A DNA stretch of 64,000 nt from assembly GCA_958510875.1 (NCBI GenBank), contig OY294067.1, positions 153,665,962 to 153,729,961 on the forward strand. The letters run 5' to 3'. Source of the DNA: Endomychus coccineus (taxonomy: Eukaryota; Arthropoda; Insecta; Coleoptera; Endomychidae). The position numbers and the translations under genes are program-made. The notes under the pieces were generated by a model. The model saw nothing but the letters and a program-made list of their open reading frames with translations. It did no database searches and was not told the origin of the DNA. Positions 1 to 12,157 of the stretch are shown piece by piece (position 1 is the stretch's first letter; each line of letters starts with the position of its first letter).

Positions 1-1726
1 GACACAAAAGAAAATTGTAATAATTTAATCAAAAATATTGAACAATATTGACAGAACTCTAGCGTAAATGTTCAATATGACCACCATTGTTGTTCAAACA
101 TTCTATTATTCTACTTTCAATAGATTGCGTAGCACGTCTGATTTCGTTGGGATCGAGACTGTCAAAAGTCTGTATTATTCTCAACTCATCTATGTTGTGA
201 ACTGGTGAAGAATAAACCAAATCTTTTACCCTACCCCAAATATAAAAATCTAAAGGGGTAAGATCTGGAGATCTTGCAGGCCAGAGAAAGGGTCCTCGAT
301 TTCCCCACCAAAGGTGCTCGAACATGGATGCCAATGTGGTAAACACAGTTCGTGTATTGTGCGGTGGTGCCCCATCCATCTGGTACCATGAACGTGCAGC
401 TCTAGCCAGTGGCAAATTGTCAAGAAATGTTTCTATTACGTTTCGAAGAATTTCTACATATCTGTCACCATTCAGATTTTCATCGTACATAAAGTAGCGT
501 ACCTCTTGGTTCATTACCAAACAAAACACATTTATTCGAAATTGTACTTGATTTTCAACTTCGAACACCATATGTGGATTTTCAGAAGCCCAAAAATGTC
601 GATTGCGCCTATTGTAAACTCCCTGCTGACAAAACTTTGCCTCATCAGTCCAAATTATGTTGTCTAAGAATCCGGCGTGCTCTTGTATTTTGAGTAATAA
701 GTCCTCGCAAAAGTTTACTCTACGGGGAAAGTCACCTGGGTGTAATTTTTGCAATCGTATAAATTTGAAAGGATGTAGCTTATGGCGGTGTAAAATGGTT
801 TGTATTGCAGAGTATGAAAATCCCAATTCCAAAGACGCCGTTCGTATTGAGGCTTGAGGATATGCTTGAAAATATCCGAGAATGGTAATTTGATTATCGT
901 CATTGCCAGTTAGTGGTTTGACTCTCGTAACGGGTCTAGCCACCTTCCCAAAATGTATAAAATTAGTTTTCAATTGTGAGAACTTGCCCCGTGTCATCCT
1001 CGGTAAGTTTGGATATTTCAAATTAAACTCTCGGACAGTTCGCTGCACAATTTTTTGACACATGCCGTGGATAACAAACAAGTCAAACACAACTTCGTTT
1101 GTATAATTTTCCATATTCCAATCAATTTTATTTAAGAATTAGCACGACTCGTTTTTACTTTGACAGAACAGCACCTTCTTGTTTACAGTTGTTTTTTGTT
1201 TTCATGGCATACTTGAATAAACACAAAAGCATTCGGCAGGATAAGGCATTTCTTGATTTTTATTGAATAACTCGATAGAGGTGGAACTTGGGTATAGGGA
1301 ATGCTGAAATAACTCATCCTAAAATTCAATTTTCTTTCGAATGGTTAAAAAAAAATGGTAGGTGCAATTTGAAAAAATTGAGTTTTTGACAATTTTATAT
1401 TGCGACATTCAAAAATCGCCTGCGCCCATATGATACAAAATGGGACCGTCGATGGGACATCAGGTGTTAGCTTGGACTACCAGCTAACTGCTCCATAAAT
1501 TTGGTTTCCTAATTTTGAACAGTTTGCGGGCTACACGTGTTTTCGTAAACTACTACAGCCGTAATTTTTTTCAGAAAAATGGACATATCTCAAAAACTGT
1601 GATAGATAAGTAAACATAACTTAGGTTGTCTAAAGTCATAATCAGAAGGCCAATCGAACCATGACAAAAAAACATTAGGTTTCCATTTAAAATAAGAAAG
1701 TTGGTACCGACTTTTGGCATATCCTG
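1..1726 (-). mobile_element. Tc1/mariner DNA transposon, DD41D type, left end outside window
   Basis: The element carries one intact minus-strand transposase. Its right terminus is read as the complement of CAGGATATGCCAAAAGT ending at 1726 and followed by a TA dinucleotide, the usual mariner target duplication. The matching left terminal repeat is not seen and probably lies just before position 1. About 600 bp of non-coding sequence separates the start codon from the right end. The terminus is inferred from sequence form only, because the partner end cannot be compared. Confidence 0.65.
59..1114 (-). CDS. mariner-family transposase, DD41D, intact
   Basis: The 351-residue protein would bind the terminal repeats of its own element and catalyse cut-and-paste transposition in the nucleus. 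Residues about 10-60 resemble the short helix-turn-helix domain (DUF4817-like) seen at the start of this insect transposase class. A second DNA-binding region follows at about 75-125. The DDE-type catalytic core has Asp157 in WTDEAKF, Asp247 in MDGAPPH and Asp289 in SPDLTPLDF. There are 41 residues between the second and third Asp, which places it in the DD41D group rather than classical DD34D mariners. No frameshift or internal stop is present and the length is normal, so it may encode a working enzyme. The start at 1114 is the first ATG of the open frame. It is not closely related to the other transposases in the window. Confidence 0.9.
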   Translation of the reverse strand: MENYTNEVVFDLFVIHGMCQKIVQRTVREFNLKYPNLPRMTRGKFSQLKTNFIHFGKVARPVTRVKPLTGNDDNQITILGYFQAYPQASIRTASLELGFSYSAIQTILHRHKLHPFKFIRLQKLHPGDFPRRVNFCEDLLLKIQEHAGFLDNIIWTDEAKFCQQGVYNRRNRHFWASENPHMVFEVENQVQFRINVFCLVMNQEVRYFMYDENLNGDRYVEILRNVIETFLDNLPLARAARSWYQMDGAPPHNTRTVFTTLASMFEHLWWGNRGPFLWPARSPDLTPLDFYIWGRVKDLVYSSPVHNIDELRIIQTFDSLDPNEIRRATQSIESRIIECLNNNGGHIEHLR

Positions 1727-1855
1727 TATAATTGTAGGACTAAAAACATTTGAGGTAGAACGCACATGATCAATTATGACAGCATACCAAATTTCAAGTT
1801 TCTAGTCCAACTGCAAGTTGAAAAACTTCTAATGCACGGCCTACGTAAATCACGT

Positions 1856-3777
1856 TGTATAATAAATTGATAAAAGTTTATCAAGTATGATCAATCAGTG
1901 ATTATTGATTCGCCTGATATAACGTAGCCAGAGAGTTGTTTCTTTGCAGGCTAACCTTACTTTTGAATTGAATATACCACTCTGATGGAGTAACTAAGGT
2001 TATGAAATGGACCAGAGGGGCCACTGAAAGTAAGGTTGAGATTCCAGAAGGGCGATTCTCAAAACAAACAGCTCTGATGCCTTTTTGACAACTACCTGGT
2101 TCGCTTTGTATATATTGATCTATTAAATTGATTCAACAAATTAAACAATATAATGGAACCCTAGTTTCCAAGATGATTCCAAACACTTTCACTCAAGTTT
2201 GCCGCTTATGGCTAACTCTCCCTGTCCTTGAGGATCAGGGTCTCAATAGGGGTTTTAAGAACCCTTCAAATTCCAATTAAAATACCCTTATAGCAATGTT
2301 TGAATAATGATCTTTCCCCAAATAATTATGTATCTGACTCTACACTTACAATAACTCTAATTTGAATTATACCTATCCTAAGTAGGTCCCATATATGAAC
2401 TACAAAATATGAGAAATTCGGCAGATGGATCAATACACTTCTATTAATTCAAAATACTCTGTTAATGGTTACAGTCCTCTATATACCAACACAAAAACGA
2501 GAAAGGGGGGTGATGACCTCAAAATTCTTGGCTTGAATTCAGACTAAATAGGTTGTTCTATAGACTTACCCTGATTCAGTATTTAATCCTTAATCCACAA
2601 AGTAAACCAGTAACACCTGAGTTTACACTTCACGCACGGCCTTCACAAAATGTATTACGCGACGTCTTTTTGTTAAGTTATGAATTACACCCCGGAGCTA
2701 GCTCTCTCTCGCACCCAGATCAATTTGTCTAATCGTTAAAGGAAACAAATTTTCCAAAATATCAAATTACTTTAGATTTCTATCATCAAGTTACCAATGA
2801 CGTTCTCCACAATTTCTTTTACAGGTTATTTTAGATTCTAATTACCAAACAATTTTCACTAAATAGAAAATGATATTAAAGTAAAAAGTAAGTTCTCTTG
2901 AAACTGATACTTGGAATTATCTAAGGTGAATGAAAGTACTTTAAGAATGATAAAAATTGATTCGAATGAATTAATTGACTTTGAGTAATAAACAAAAGGA
3001 AAATATAGTTGAAAAAATAGAAATCTTGTAATTTGCAATACACCAAAAAAAAACAGTCAAATGACTAAGTTAAAAATATCAGTTAAAAGAATTAATGGAT
3101 CTGGTTTTGAGAGAGACTCAGCTATATGTACAAGGAACTAGGCTTACCCAACAAGGCACGACAAAGGAACTGCCCTTTTTCCTAAGAGTTTTCATTTTTA
3201 TACTTCGGCTCCCCCCGAAATTGGCTTCCCAACACGCTAACATAAAATTCAAACGGACCAATGAAGTTGGTTGTATCCCGTTGCACTTTGCACTAATACA
3301 CAAATCTGTATTTAGAGTTGCCTGTTTTCCCACATCGAGGGGCAGTGAGTGACTACAAAAAATGATTTCTCCAAACCCTGCTGACTAAGTGATTAACTCC
3401 GTCTTCGTAGAAAGTGCAAGGTCCGCGGAATAGCACCTCGAAGGCTCTAATTCTTAAAAATCACGTACAACTTGTAAAAGGTATCGGGTGGCGACTTCAT
3501 GTCGCCGGCAAGGAATTTCATTATTTAAATCACAATAAAACTTCTAATTGTTGAATCCAGAATGTCTATGTATAGTCTGTTCCTGTCAGGGATTTAGAAT
3601 TTTAGGTTTTGAAATGCCCATAAGGACGGAACTACACGCTACTGAATGATTCGAGATGTACTCTCATGTGTCAAGTATACCTGGTTTACTTAGAGTAAAT
3701 TAATTTTCAGGAGTTTTCCCCTGCTTACGCTACTTTGATTCAATCGTGAAAAAATAATAATCCCCAGGATTATTACA
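1856..3777 (-). repeat. 3' LTR of the long-LTR element, truncated
   Basis: This copy matches 10236-12157 with about 16 single-base differences. On the minus strand it starts TGTAATAATCC at 3777 and stops at 1856, losing the last roughly 740 bp that the other LTR has (9497-10235). Sequence left of 1856 is unrelated to the LTR. The short open frames inside are also present in the other LTR and show no protein similarity I recognise. Confidence 0.85.
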
Positions 3778-3790
3778 TCACCCTCACCTT
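3778..3790 (-). promoter_or_regulatory. Polypurine tract of the long-LTR element
   Basis: The minus strand reads AAGGTGAGGGTGA directly against the first base of the 3' LTR. Plus-strand DNA synthesis of an LTR element is primed from such a tract. Its position fixes the element on the minus strand and agrees with the primer-binding site and the glycoprotein. Confidence 0.6.
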
Positions 3791-4115
3791 AAAGAAAGAG
3801 CGGGGTTCGGAAGGAACCAAGCTCCTTTCTACAATCGGTATTTTATGTGTATTTTGATCCATCTACCTACTTCTGACCAGCGTGGGAATCTAGGGGCACT
3901 AGACCCACCTTCACGCTCATATATATGATCATCAGTCCGATTGGACTTCCCAATAACCTAAATTCTATTCAGTATATTCACGTGGATTTACCACATGGCT
4001 GCAACAATACAATCCTTACGAGCTAAACAATGAAAGTCTACTTCTGTTTCCATATTGTCACAACACTTTTTCGGATTGACTTTTACGCACTAACCCGCAC
4101 TGTCACTCGATGGTT

Positions 4116-4874
4116 TCACATACCAGGACGCTCTTGGAGACTGGACATGGACCTGCCGTACAACGAACCGGCTGCTGATCGTCTTCCCTCGCGTTCTGTC
4201 CAGTGGAGGGTTGGATACATCGCATGGGCGGCGGTGGAATCGGTGGTGGTGGAATCTGCGGCTGCTTCTAGTTCCCTGGCGGTGACATCGGTTGACGGAG
4301 CGGATGGAACTGCATCCCCTGGACTTCCATGGGAGTGATGTCGGTTGACTAGGAAGGCGGTGAGGGTGTTCCATAGACATGCAAATAGATGTAGACCCCA
4401 TCCGAATAGCTGGTACAGGCTCCATCCATTTAGGCCGACACCAACAACGAACTTCACCAATCGGAATATACAGTAGAGGCCCAACAGCCCGTTCATGATG
4501 GTCCCTATGCTTTCGAACCAACCCCATATCTGTCGGATGGTGGACCTGACGAGACTGGTAACTTCTTCCTTGCTGAATAGTTTGAGAGTGTTGTATCCTT
4601 GGTCCAGAGACTCCATACCGGAAACCCGTCGCGCTATTATTGTTTGGACTGCATCTCTTTCCATACCGAAGATCAGGTTCCGTTGGCTTTTCCTCAGGTC
4701 CTCGGATGTGTAAAGACCCCCTGCGCTAATCAGCTTGATCGGTTGGAACTTCAATTGGTCCTCTGCTTCAATCTCAATGGTCAGTGGTATGAGACTCGTC
4801 AGTGGTAGTGGGGAGAGGCCGACCCAGGTTCCCTCGACTTGGTACAATGGTGGCATAAGGCTATTACATTCCAT
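4116..4874 (-). pseudogene. Chuvirus-like envelope glycoprotein, C-terminal part
   Basis: The open frame covers 252 residues. An in-frame stop lies shortly upstream of the ATG at 4874, so the larger ectodomain is missing or out of frame. Residues about 54-90 (GLYTSEDLRKSQ through ERDAVQTIIAR) resemble the membrane-proximal region of chuvirus-type glycoproteins that insect BEL/Pao elements have captured. Two hydrophobic segments follow at about 123-150 and 152-176, then a hydrophilic tail of about 75 residues. The tail has PSAP at 190-193 and YPTL at 220-223. An intact relative would act as a membrane fusion protein at the particle surface. Family assignment is from remembered motif similarity and needs a profile search. 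An errantivirus env is unlikely, because the furin-site and fusion-peptide block of that family is absent. Confidence 0.6.
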
Positions 4875-5952
4875 TTGAACAGCTACATTTTTGGATGACG
4901 TGGGTCAACGGTGCCATGATTTTGTAAGGATTGAAACGATTGAGCTTCGTTACATTTTTCCGCTCCTAGTTTGAATGAGTAGCTTGATCATCCATTTGCT
5001 ACTACCGAAGAGTGACTGTGCATGCCGCAATGCGAGATGGTCCTTGTAACCTCTACCAGACAGGCGCGTGCGTATCTTTATCCGTAATCCCTTTATTATA
5101 ACTTGTCTTCAGTGAAACCATCGTTGCGTTTACCGGGTCCTCTTCACAGTCGTACACGATCGACCCATTACCATTACCTTAGTAGTGTCGCCACCAGGAC
5201 GGGGTACATCCTTGGCACTCTGAAACAGATCCCGAGAAAAGGGGAGGAGAACACAAAAACAAAACAAAAAAAAATTAGAATCAGGCCCCTTATCGTGACA
5301 TACCCCTTAACTTCCAAACTCTATCCCCTTATCAGTGATAACATGAAATTGGGTATCAAACAACCCAAGGAATACGAATAACAGAAAAAAAAAGTCGTAT
5401 TATCTCTACACGTTTCCCGACCATCTTAAAGATCTATGAATTACTTTCCATTCCCCTAGGACTTACTCGATTCCCTTTCTCTCCCTAGGGTTACGTTATC
5501 TCCGAAATACATGGGGAGGATCCAACTGTCCCTCAATTAAGAGCCTCTACCCTCCGGCGCAGTGGTCCCGTTCACAGGGTGCTGCAGCCACGGAGGCTGG
5601 AAGGGTTACTCCCCCTTTCCAGAGGTTTCTAGCTCATAGTGAAAGCTGCTCTTATTTTCAACAAAACAAAAAAAAAAAAATTTCAACGGAACACGGTGAC
5701 TTGAAGAGTCAGAGGTTCCGAGTTTACTGACTCTACTTTGTTCATAGGGAACCAAGGCCAAGACTCACGAAAGAGAACTAACTTGACACTGCATATAAGC
5801 TACTTGGTTCCGCTATGACGTCACTCGATCTAGGGTGAGGGTGGCTATATACACCTTTGGTAGAGGAGTCTTGAAAATGAAGCACCTCTTAAGATAATCT
5901 ACCCCGTAAATTATCTGAGTCGATTCCCGGCTCCCACTTCCTCAATTCACCG

Positions 5953-7116
5953 ATGTTATGCCATGTTACCCACACCTATTCAACTCATTCATACTCTAGG
6001 CGGTGTCTTGAAACCCGCCCCGCGCACTTTCTCGACCCAATTTCCTGGCCTCATGGACGACTACGCGTCCCGCTGCTCTGCAGGCGGCCTATCTGCCCAA
6101 ATTACTCATGGGTCTTTCCAAAACATACAAACTCCTGTACCTGCGCTGGGTACTTCACCTTTTGGTATCGACCCCAAATTCCTGGTCGACTACCCCTACT
6201 GGCGAACCCTACCTGCCAGACTCACAATTGGCCTACCTGGCCTTCCTGTCCATCCTGGACCCAAAACTCACTTCCAAAACTCCGGACTTATTACCCGTCC
6301 TTCTCCCTTGGCACAACTGGCCCAACAGTCTAACCTGGACTTTCTCCGTACACAAAACTAAAAACTTTTCCGGCCTCCCTGGCCTATCCACTTCCAGTTT
6401 GCCCTCGGTCCTTACTGGACCTTCTTGTGCTGACAGCCCTCTTGGGTATGACCTTTACTGACCTCGGGTATGATGGACCTTTCCCCACAGCATCGGACGC
6501 ATATTACGATTCAGCCCAATACTTCCTTGAAGATTTATGCTCTACAACCAGTTTTGAGATGCTGGGTAGAGATCTTCCACAACGACCGGCTGTAGCCAGG
6601 TTCCGCGTTGTTCGAAGTATGGGACATCTCCGACGGACGCATATTACGATTCAGCCCAATACCTCCCTGAAGATTATGCTCTATAACCAGTTTTGAGATG
6701 CTGGGTAGAGATCTTCCACAACGACCGGCTGTCGCCAGGATTCGCGTTGTTCGAAGTATGGGACATCTCGATATCGATATGCTTCGGCCAGTCGGAGCCG
6801 ATCCTTGCTCCATCATTACCAGATAAGGTCTACACATTGCCCCGCGTCATACCCAATGTCCTTAGCACTCGATGCTCCTCCTGGCATCTCGATGAAGTGC
6901 GCGAATACCTCTAACACCGACATTCGCACATCATCCACACACTGGAATGAGGAATCATTGTACTGGACCACTCCGGTGCAGGAATATAAATTCCCTCAGG
7001 CTACCTTCCCATCTCTATCGGGAACTGAGACAGTCCAGTACAGTGACCTCATTCCCACTACGGGTTACAACTACCCTTCCAACCTGGTCAATAGGAATAT
7101 CCGGTCCCTATTTTAA
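5953..7116 (+). other. Cluster of overlapping plus-strand open frames, unidentified
   Basis: Three plus-strand frames of 89-132 residues overlap between 5953 and 7116 in a GC-richer, pyrimidine-rich block, antisense to the element that contains them. The predicted peptides are rich in Pro, Leu and Thr and resemble no family I know. The block includes a 140-bp tandem duplication. They may be chance frames in biased sequence or a decayed captured gene. Confidence 0.25.
6491..6769. repeat. 140-bp tandem duplication, two copies
   Basis: The segment at 6491-6630 is repeated at 6631-6769 with a few substitutions and one-base gaps. Shared landmarks are GGACGCATATTACGATTCAG, CTGGGTAGAGATCTTCCAC and TTCGAAGTATGGGACATCT. 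A one-base length difference means the two copies are read in different frames. Confidence 0.9.
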
Positions 7117-9480
7117 CTAGAGACAGCATACGCCCGGGAATGGTACGGGGGTGAGTTAATATAGATAATGTCGTGCGTAATATTTTACTATTAATTTCTA
7201 TAAAATTCAGTAAGCTTAAACATTTGCTAATCAGTAAGCCCTCAACTAATTAGTCGATATAACAAAACTTGACTTATGTAGCTCGTACATTTAAATTTCG
7301 GGGACTGGTTGCCCACTGTATAGGCGAGTAAAGGTTTACTCATATTTCAATATTATTAGAGATCCCATGATTCCATTTCAATTTAACTCTAGTAGGCGAA
7401 CACAATTCCAATCCATTGATTGCAATACACAAAAAAACAAAAGTCCGTTCAAATTCCTCGGACCTTTCCTACTGGCACTGACCTTTCCAACATTGAATCA
7501 TGAATTTAGATTCTAATAATATAAACAAAAAAAAATAAATAATAATAATAGCGGCACACGCCATCTTAATTTCATCAGCCTGTAAGCTCATTGACCACAT
7601 TTAAAATCATGGCGCGCCAAACCGCCAGACCTGAATCTACTTGAATCCTGTATTTTCAATTTAAAGGGACCCCACGTGACTTGATCAATTATCTAAGCAG
7701 GGGAGAGCTTGGTGCGTTATAACGGCTCTAACCTCTGCTTCGCGCTGCTGCGGCAGGTTCCCGCGAACTACCCCCCTAGATGGATAGCGTTACGCAAATT
7801 ACTTCCCTACGGGCCAGCTTGCGAATACTATGCGTGGAAGAGATCAAGCCTGGACTATCGTCGGGGTGCTTGCTCTTCCTGGTCATCGACCTTCCAAATC
7901 TGTGCGGTGTTCCATAGAGTATCCCTTCCATCCCCGGGATTATCCACTCTAAAACCGTACACCGGGATAACAATTCCATATCCCTCACTAAACACAGTGT
8001 ACTCACAACTCCATGCACATACACGTCTCTCGTGTCTGCTGTGTCCATATCTCCCTTAATACCTCAGCCGAACGCTCGCTCGTCCCCACCCTGAACATGG
8101 GTTTTGAATGGAAAATAATGAGTACAATCCGTTTAAATTAAAACCAGTTCCAGTTCAAAAGCAGTAATAAAACATGAACATATAAACATAAAATTTCAAA
8201 ATCTACTATAGATGACAACCTTTTGCTATATCAGTGCTTTACTTCGATTCTACCTAGGACCAACATAATTCGTATCAACTGGATACTATACGCGAATGTT
8301 TTTAACACAAAACTCGTACTCCAGTCCTGGCTGTAACTGTACTAGCAAAAACAAAAAAATTACTTAAACAACTGCAATAACACAATTATTCTCCTGGTCC
8401 TAGAACAGCTGGTTCCGATGTTTTCGCCTGAATCGTTAGTTCAATATACACCAAAACAAAAAAAAATAATAATTCCTGTGAAGCGAAAACATCATCAAGC
8501 AGATCTAAGCACCTATCTTTGACTTCAACTGGGAATGGTTCCGCTACCGGAAAACCAACTGTGTACCTACTAGACACTACCTCAAAAAAAAAGAAATATT
8601 TGACCTCTCGTTAGCTTTCGGCTACTTCCTTAATATTGAATTTAAAAGAAATTCAAAAATAAAATATAACTGGTGAATTCAATCTGCGTGGAAAGTTAAA
8701 AATTAAAAAATAATTTTGACTTAAATTGTTACCTAAAAAAAAAATCAATCTGTTTAGGTTGACCCTGCAATACAAAACAAATTTGGAAAAAAACAAAAAA
8801 GAATAAAAACAAATTTAAAATCATAACGCAGAACTCCCAGAATCAAAATCTTTCTGCTCGAGCACATAATTAGTGCCTATACACGAGAGACACCTTTTGA
8901 TTCAATCCACCCGGCTCCTTCCCTTGCTGGTTCACTGTTCCTTGACCTAGTTACACAAAAAAAAATAACGTACACTTTCTCTTGGCCCTAGTCTGCGAGC
9001 TCCTACAATGCTGTAAGCACTAATTCAAGCTATTAAATTTAAAGCACCTACTATTTATTCTGATGGTCACACCCCTTTCCGATAAGAATCCGTTCTCATA
9101 AAAGGTATACGGAAACCTTATCCGGTTCTCTAAATGAAAGGTTGTTTTTACCTGGTTGCTATTAACGATAATCAAAAACTTCCTAATTGGAAATAAATAC
9201 TTTCCCAACTTTCAATTGCTATGCCTGATTTCAACGGCGCTCAGTGTATATATGCTTTAAATGATCTGACCTACTATTTACTGGGGTTATTGAACTACTA
9301 CCCAATTAATAACCTTACTGTTCTATGTTCTCAACACCACTGTTATTTCCCTTGCGTTATAACCTCACTTTAAAACAAAACAATGAAATGTTTTGTTACT
9401 TCCGAAACTGTCACTACTAAATTTTTCGAAGACGTGGATAATCACCTTGTTATTTAGGCTTAAAAAAACCTAAGATATCA

Positions 9481-9494
9481 CCGCTGCGACACCA
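9481..9494 (-). promoter_or_regulatory. Primer-binding site candidate of the long-LTR element
   Basis: The minus strand reads TGGTGTCGCAGCGG two bases after the 5' LTR ends with ACA. The leading TGG is the complement of a tRNA CCA end, so the primer would be a tRNA ending CCGCTGCGACACCA. I could not assign that tRNA by eye. The site marks the inner LTR border at 9497. Confidence 0.55.
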
Positions 9495-9496
9495 AA

Positions 9497-12157
9497 TGTA
9501 ATAATCTGGAAAGCTGGAACTTGGGAGCAACTATTAAACTTATTTATAATGTTATTGCACACAAGCCAGGTATACCAAATCCAGCTCAAGATATTACTAG
9601 GTTATGTTTGTTTACTGTTCCCTCAGGTCAAAGCCTTATGGGATCATATGCTGCTACGGAGAGTTAAACCTTGTTGTAACTATGCTAGAATATCTGCCCT
9701 TATTATGCAACTCGAGGGTTGCGGAGGGTGAAAATTGCAGGGTTGCACTACAAAGAGTGCCCTGTCGTTGGTAGAATGGATTATATTTAGCTGCCACCAG
9801 TTCCCTTTTGAGATGTTTTAGAGAATAGTTCAGGGAACGAAACTAAACTCGAAGGAGTCCCTCTCAGGTAGCACTTGGTATAAAATAGTTTAGTAGCGGG
9901 GCCTTTCCTGGCCGATTATATACTAGGCTAGTATGACAGCTTCACGTTGCTGAAGATGTTCGGAATGACAATCCCGACAGGATTGTTCTCTTCCACTATA
10001 ATGTTATCTAAGGGATGGTGTATCAGTGAAGAACAATGCGAACAGTATAAGTTGTATATTGGGAAAAAGTATTCATATACAAACAATAATAATAATCAAC
10101 AAATATAGACACTAAGTCCCATTCATATATACATAAAGAGGAAAATATGTCGAATGGTCAACAAGAAACAAAAATAAAAATTTAAATTAATCGAAATTAA
10201 TTTGATGCAAGTTTCTGAATGGTTTAAATAAAATATATATAATAAATTGATAAAAGTTTATCAAGTATGATCAATCAGTGATTATTGATTCGCCTGATAT
10301 AACGTAGCCAGAGAGTTGTTTCTTTGCAGGCTAACCTTACTTTTGAATTGAATATACCACTCTGATGGAGTAACTAAGGTTATGAAATGGACCAGAGGGG
10401 CCGCTGATAGTAAGGTTGAGATTCCAGAAGGGCGATTCTCAAAACAAACAGCTCTGATGCCTTTTTGACAACTACCTGGTTCGCTTTGTATATATTGATC
10501 TATTAAATTGATTCAACAAATTAAACAATATAATGGAACCCTAGTTTCCAAGATGATTTCAAACACTTTCACTCAAGTTTGCCGCTTATGGCTAACTCTC
10601 CCTGTCCTTAAGGATCAGGGTCTCAATAGGGGTTTTAAGAACCCTTCAAATTCCAATTAAAATACCCTTATAGCAATGTTTGAATAATGATCTTTCCCCA
10701 AATAATTATGTATTTGACTCTACACTTACAATAACTCTAATTTAAATTATACCTATCCTAAGTAGGTCCCATATATGAACCACAAAATATGAGAAATTCA
10801 GCAGATGGATCAATACACTTCTATTAATTCAAAATACTCTGTTAATGGTTACAGTCCTCTATATACCAACACAAAAACGAGAAAGGGGGGTGATGACCTC
10901 AAAATTCTTGGCTTGAATTCAGACTAAATAGGTTGTTCTATAGACTTACCCTGATTCAGTATTTAATCCTTAATCCACAAAGTAAACCAGTAACACCTGA
11001 GTTTACACTTCACGCACGGCCTTCACAAAATGTATTACGCGACGTCTTTTTGTTAAGTTATGAATTACACCCCGGAGCTAGCTCTCTCTCGCACCCAGAT
11101 CAATTTGTCTAATCGTTAAAGGAAACAAATTTTCCAAAATATCAAATTACTTTAGATTTCTATCATCAAGTTACCAATGACGTTCTTCACAATTTCTTTT
11201 ACAGGTTATTTTAGATTCTAATTACCAAACAATTTTCACTAAATAGAAAATGATATTAAAGTAAAAAGTAAGTTCTCTTGAAACTGATACTTGGAATTAT
11301 CTAAGGTGGATGAAAGTACTTTAAGAATGATAAAAATTGATTCGAATGAATTAATTGACTTTGAGTAATAAACAAAAGGAAAATATAGTTGAAAAAATAG
11401 AAATCTTGTAATTTGCAATACACCAAAAAAAAACAGTCAAATGACTAAGTTAAAAATATCAGTTAAAAGAATTAATGGATCTGGTTTTGAGAGAGACTCA
11501 GCTATATGTACAAGGAACTAGGCTTACCCAACAAGGCACGACAAAGGAACTGCCCTTTTTCCTAAGAGTTTTCATTTTTATACTTCGGCTCCCCCCGAAA
11601 TTGGCTTCCCAACACGCTAACATAAAATTCAAACGGACCAATGAAGTTGGTTGTATCCCGTTGCACTTTGCACTAATACACAAATCTGTATTTAGAGTTG
11701 CCTGTTTTCCCACATCGAGGGGCAGTGAGTGACCACAAAAAATGATTTCTCCAAACCCTGCTGACTAAGTGATTATTTCCGTCTTCGTAGAAAGTGCAAG
11801 GTCCGCGGAATAGCACCTCGAAGGCTCTAATTCTTAAAAATCACGTACAACTTGTAAAAGGTATCGGGTGGCGACTTCATGTCGCCGGCAAGGAATTTCA
11901 TTATTTAAATCACAATAAAACTTCTAATTGTTGAATCCAGAATGTCTATGTATAGTCTGTTCCTGTCAGGGATTCAGAATTTTAGGTTTTGAAATGCCCA
12001 TAAGGACGGAACTACACGCTACTGAATGATTCGAGATGTACTCTCATGTGTCAAGTATACCTGGTTTACTTAGAGTAAATTAATTTTCAGGAGTTTTCCC
12101 CTGCTTACGCTACTTTGATTCAATCGTGAAAAAATAATAATCCCCAGGATTATTACA
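9497..12157 (-). repeat. 5' LTR of the long-LTR element, 2,661 bp
   Basis: On the minus strand it runs from TGTAATAATCC at 12157 to GATTATTACA ending at 9497, with matching inverted termini. Its outer 1,922 bp are duplicated at 1856-3777. A shorter, diverged LTR with the same end sequence is found as a solo copy inside each 5.67-kb tandem unit. An LTR over 2.5 kb is very long for an insect element. Confidence 0.75.

Larger units (their letters stand above)
4875..9480 (-). other. Internal region of the long-LTR element without recognisable gag or pol
   Basis: About 4.6 kb lies between the primer-binding site and the glycoprotein. Minus-strand frames are short (at most about 100 residues) and show no reverse transcriptase, RNase H, integrase or protease motif. 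Several A-rich runs occur (near 5255, 5670, 7525, 8455). Either the coding region has decayed past recognition or this is a large non-autonomous derivative mobilised by a relative. Confidence 0.55.
1856..12157 (-). mobile_element. Long-LTR retroelement, BEL/Pao-like, with chuvirus-like glycoprotein; pol not recognisable
   Basis: Two direct copies of 1,922 bp (1856-3777 and 10236-12157) bracket unique sequence. The right copy continues leftwards to 9497, where TGTAATAATC matches the reversed end GATTATTACA, giving a full LTR of 2,661 bp. Reading on the minus strand, a primer-binding-site-like stretch follows the 5' LTR at 9494-9481. A purine-rich tract precedes the 3' LTR at 3790-3778, and a glycoprotein remnant lies next to the 3' LTR as an env gene should. 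Hand comparison of the LTRs gives about 16 differences. No 4-6 bp target duplication is visible, which fits loss of the outer end of the left LTR. No protease, reverse transcriptase or integrase could be read, so the copy is non-autonomous or badly decayed. BEL/Pao assignment is inference from the TGT...ACA ends and the glycoprotein type. Confidence 0.75.

Noticed and set aside
3095..3352. Open frames of 71-85 residues on both strands inside the LTRs, repeated at 11475-11732
   Set aside because: They repeat only because the LTR repeats, overlap each other on opposite strands and show no known motif.
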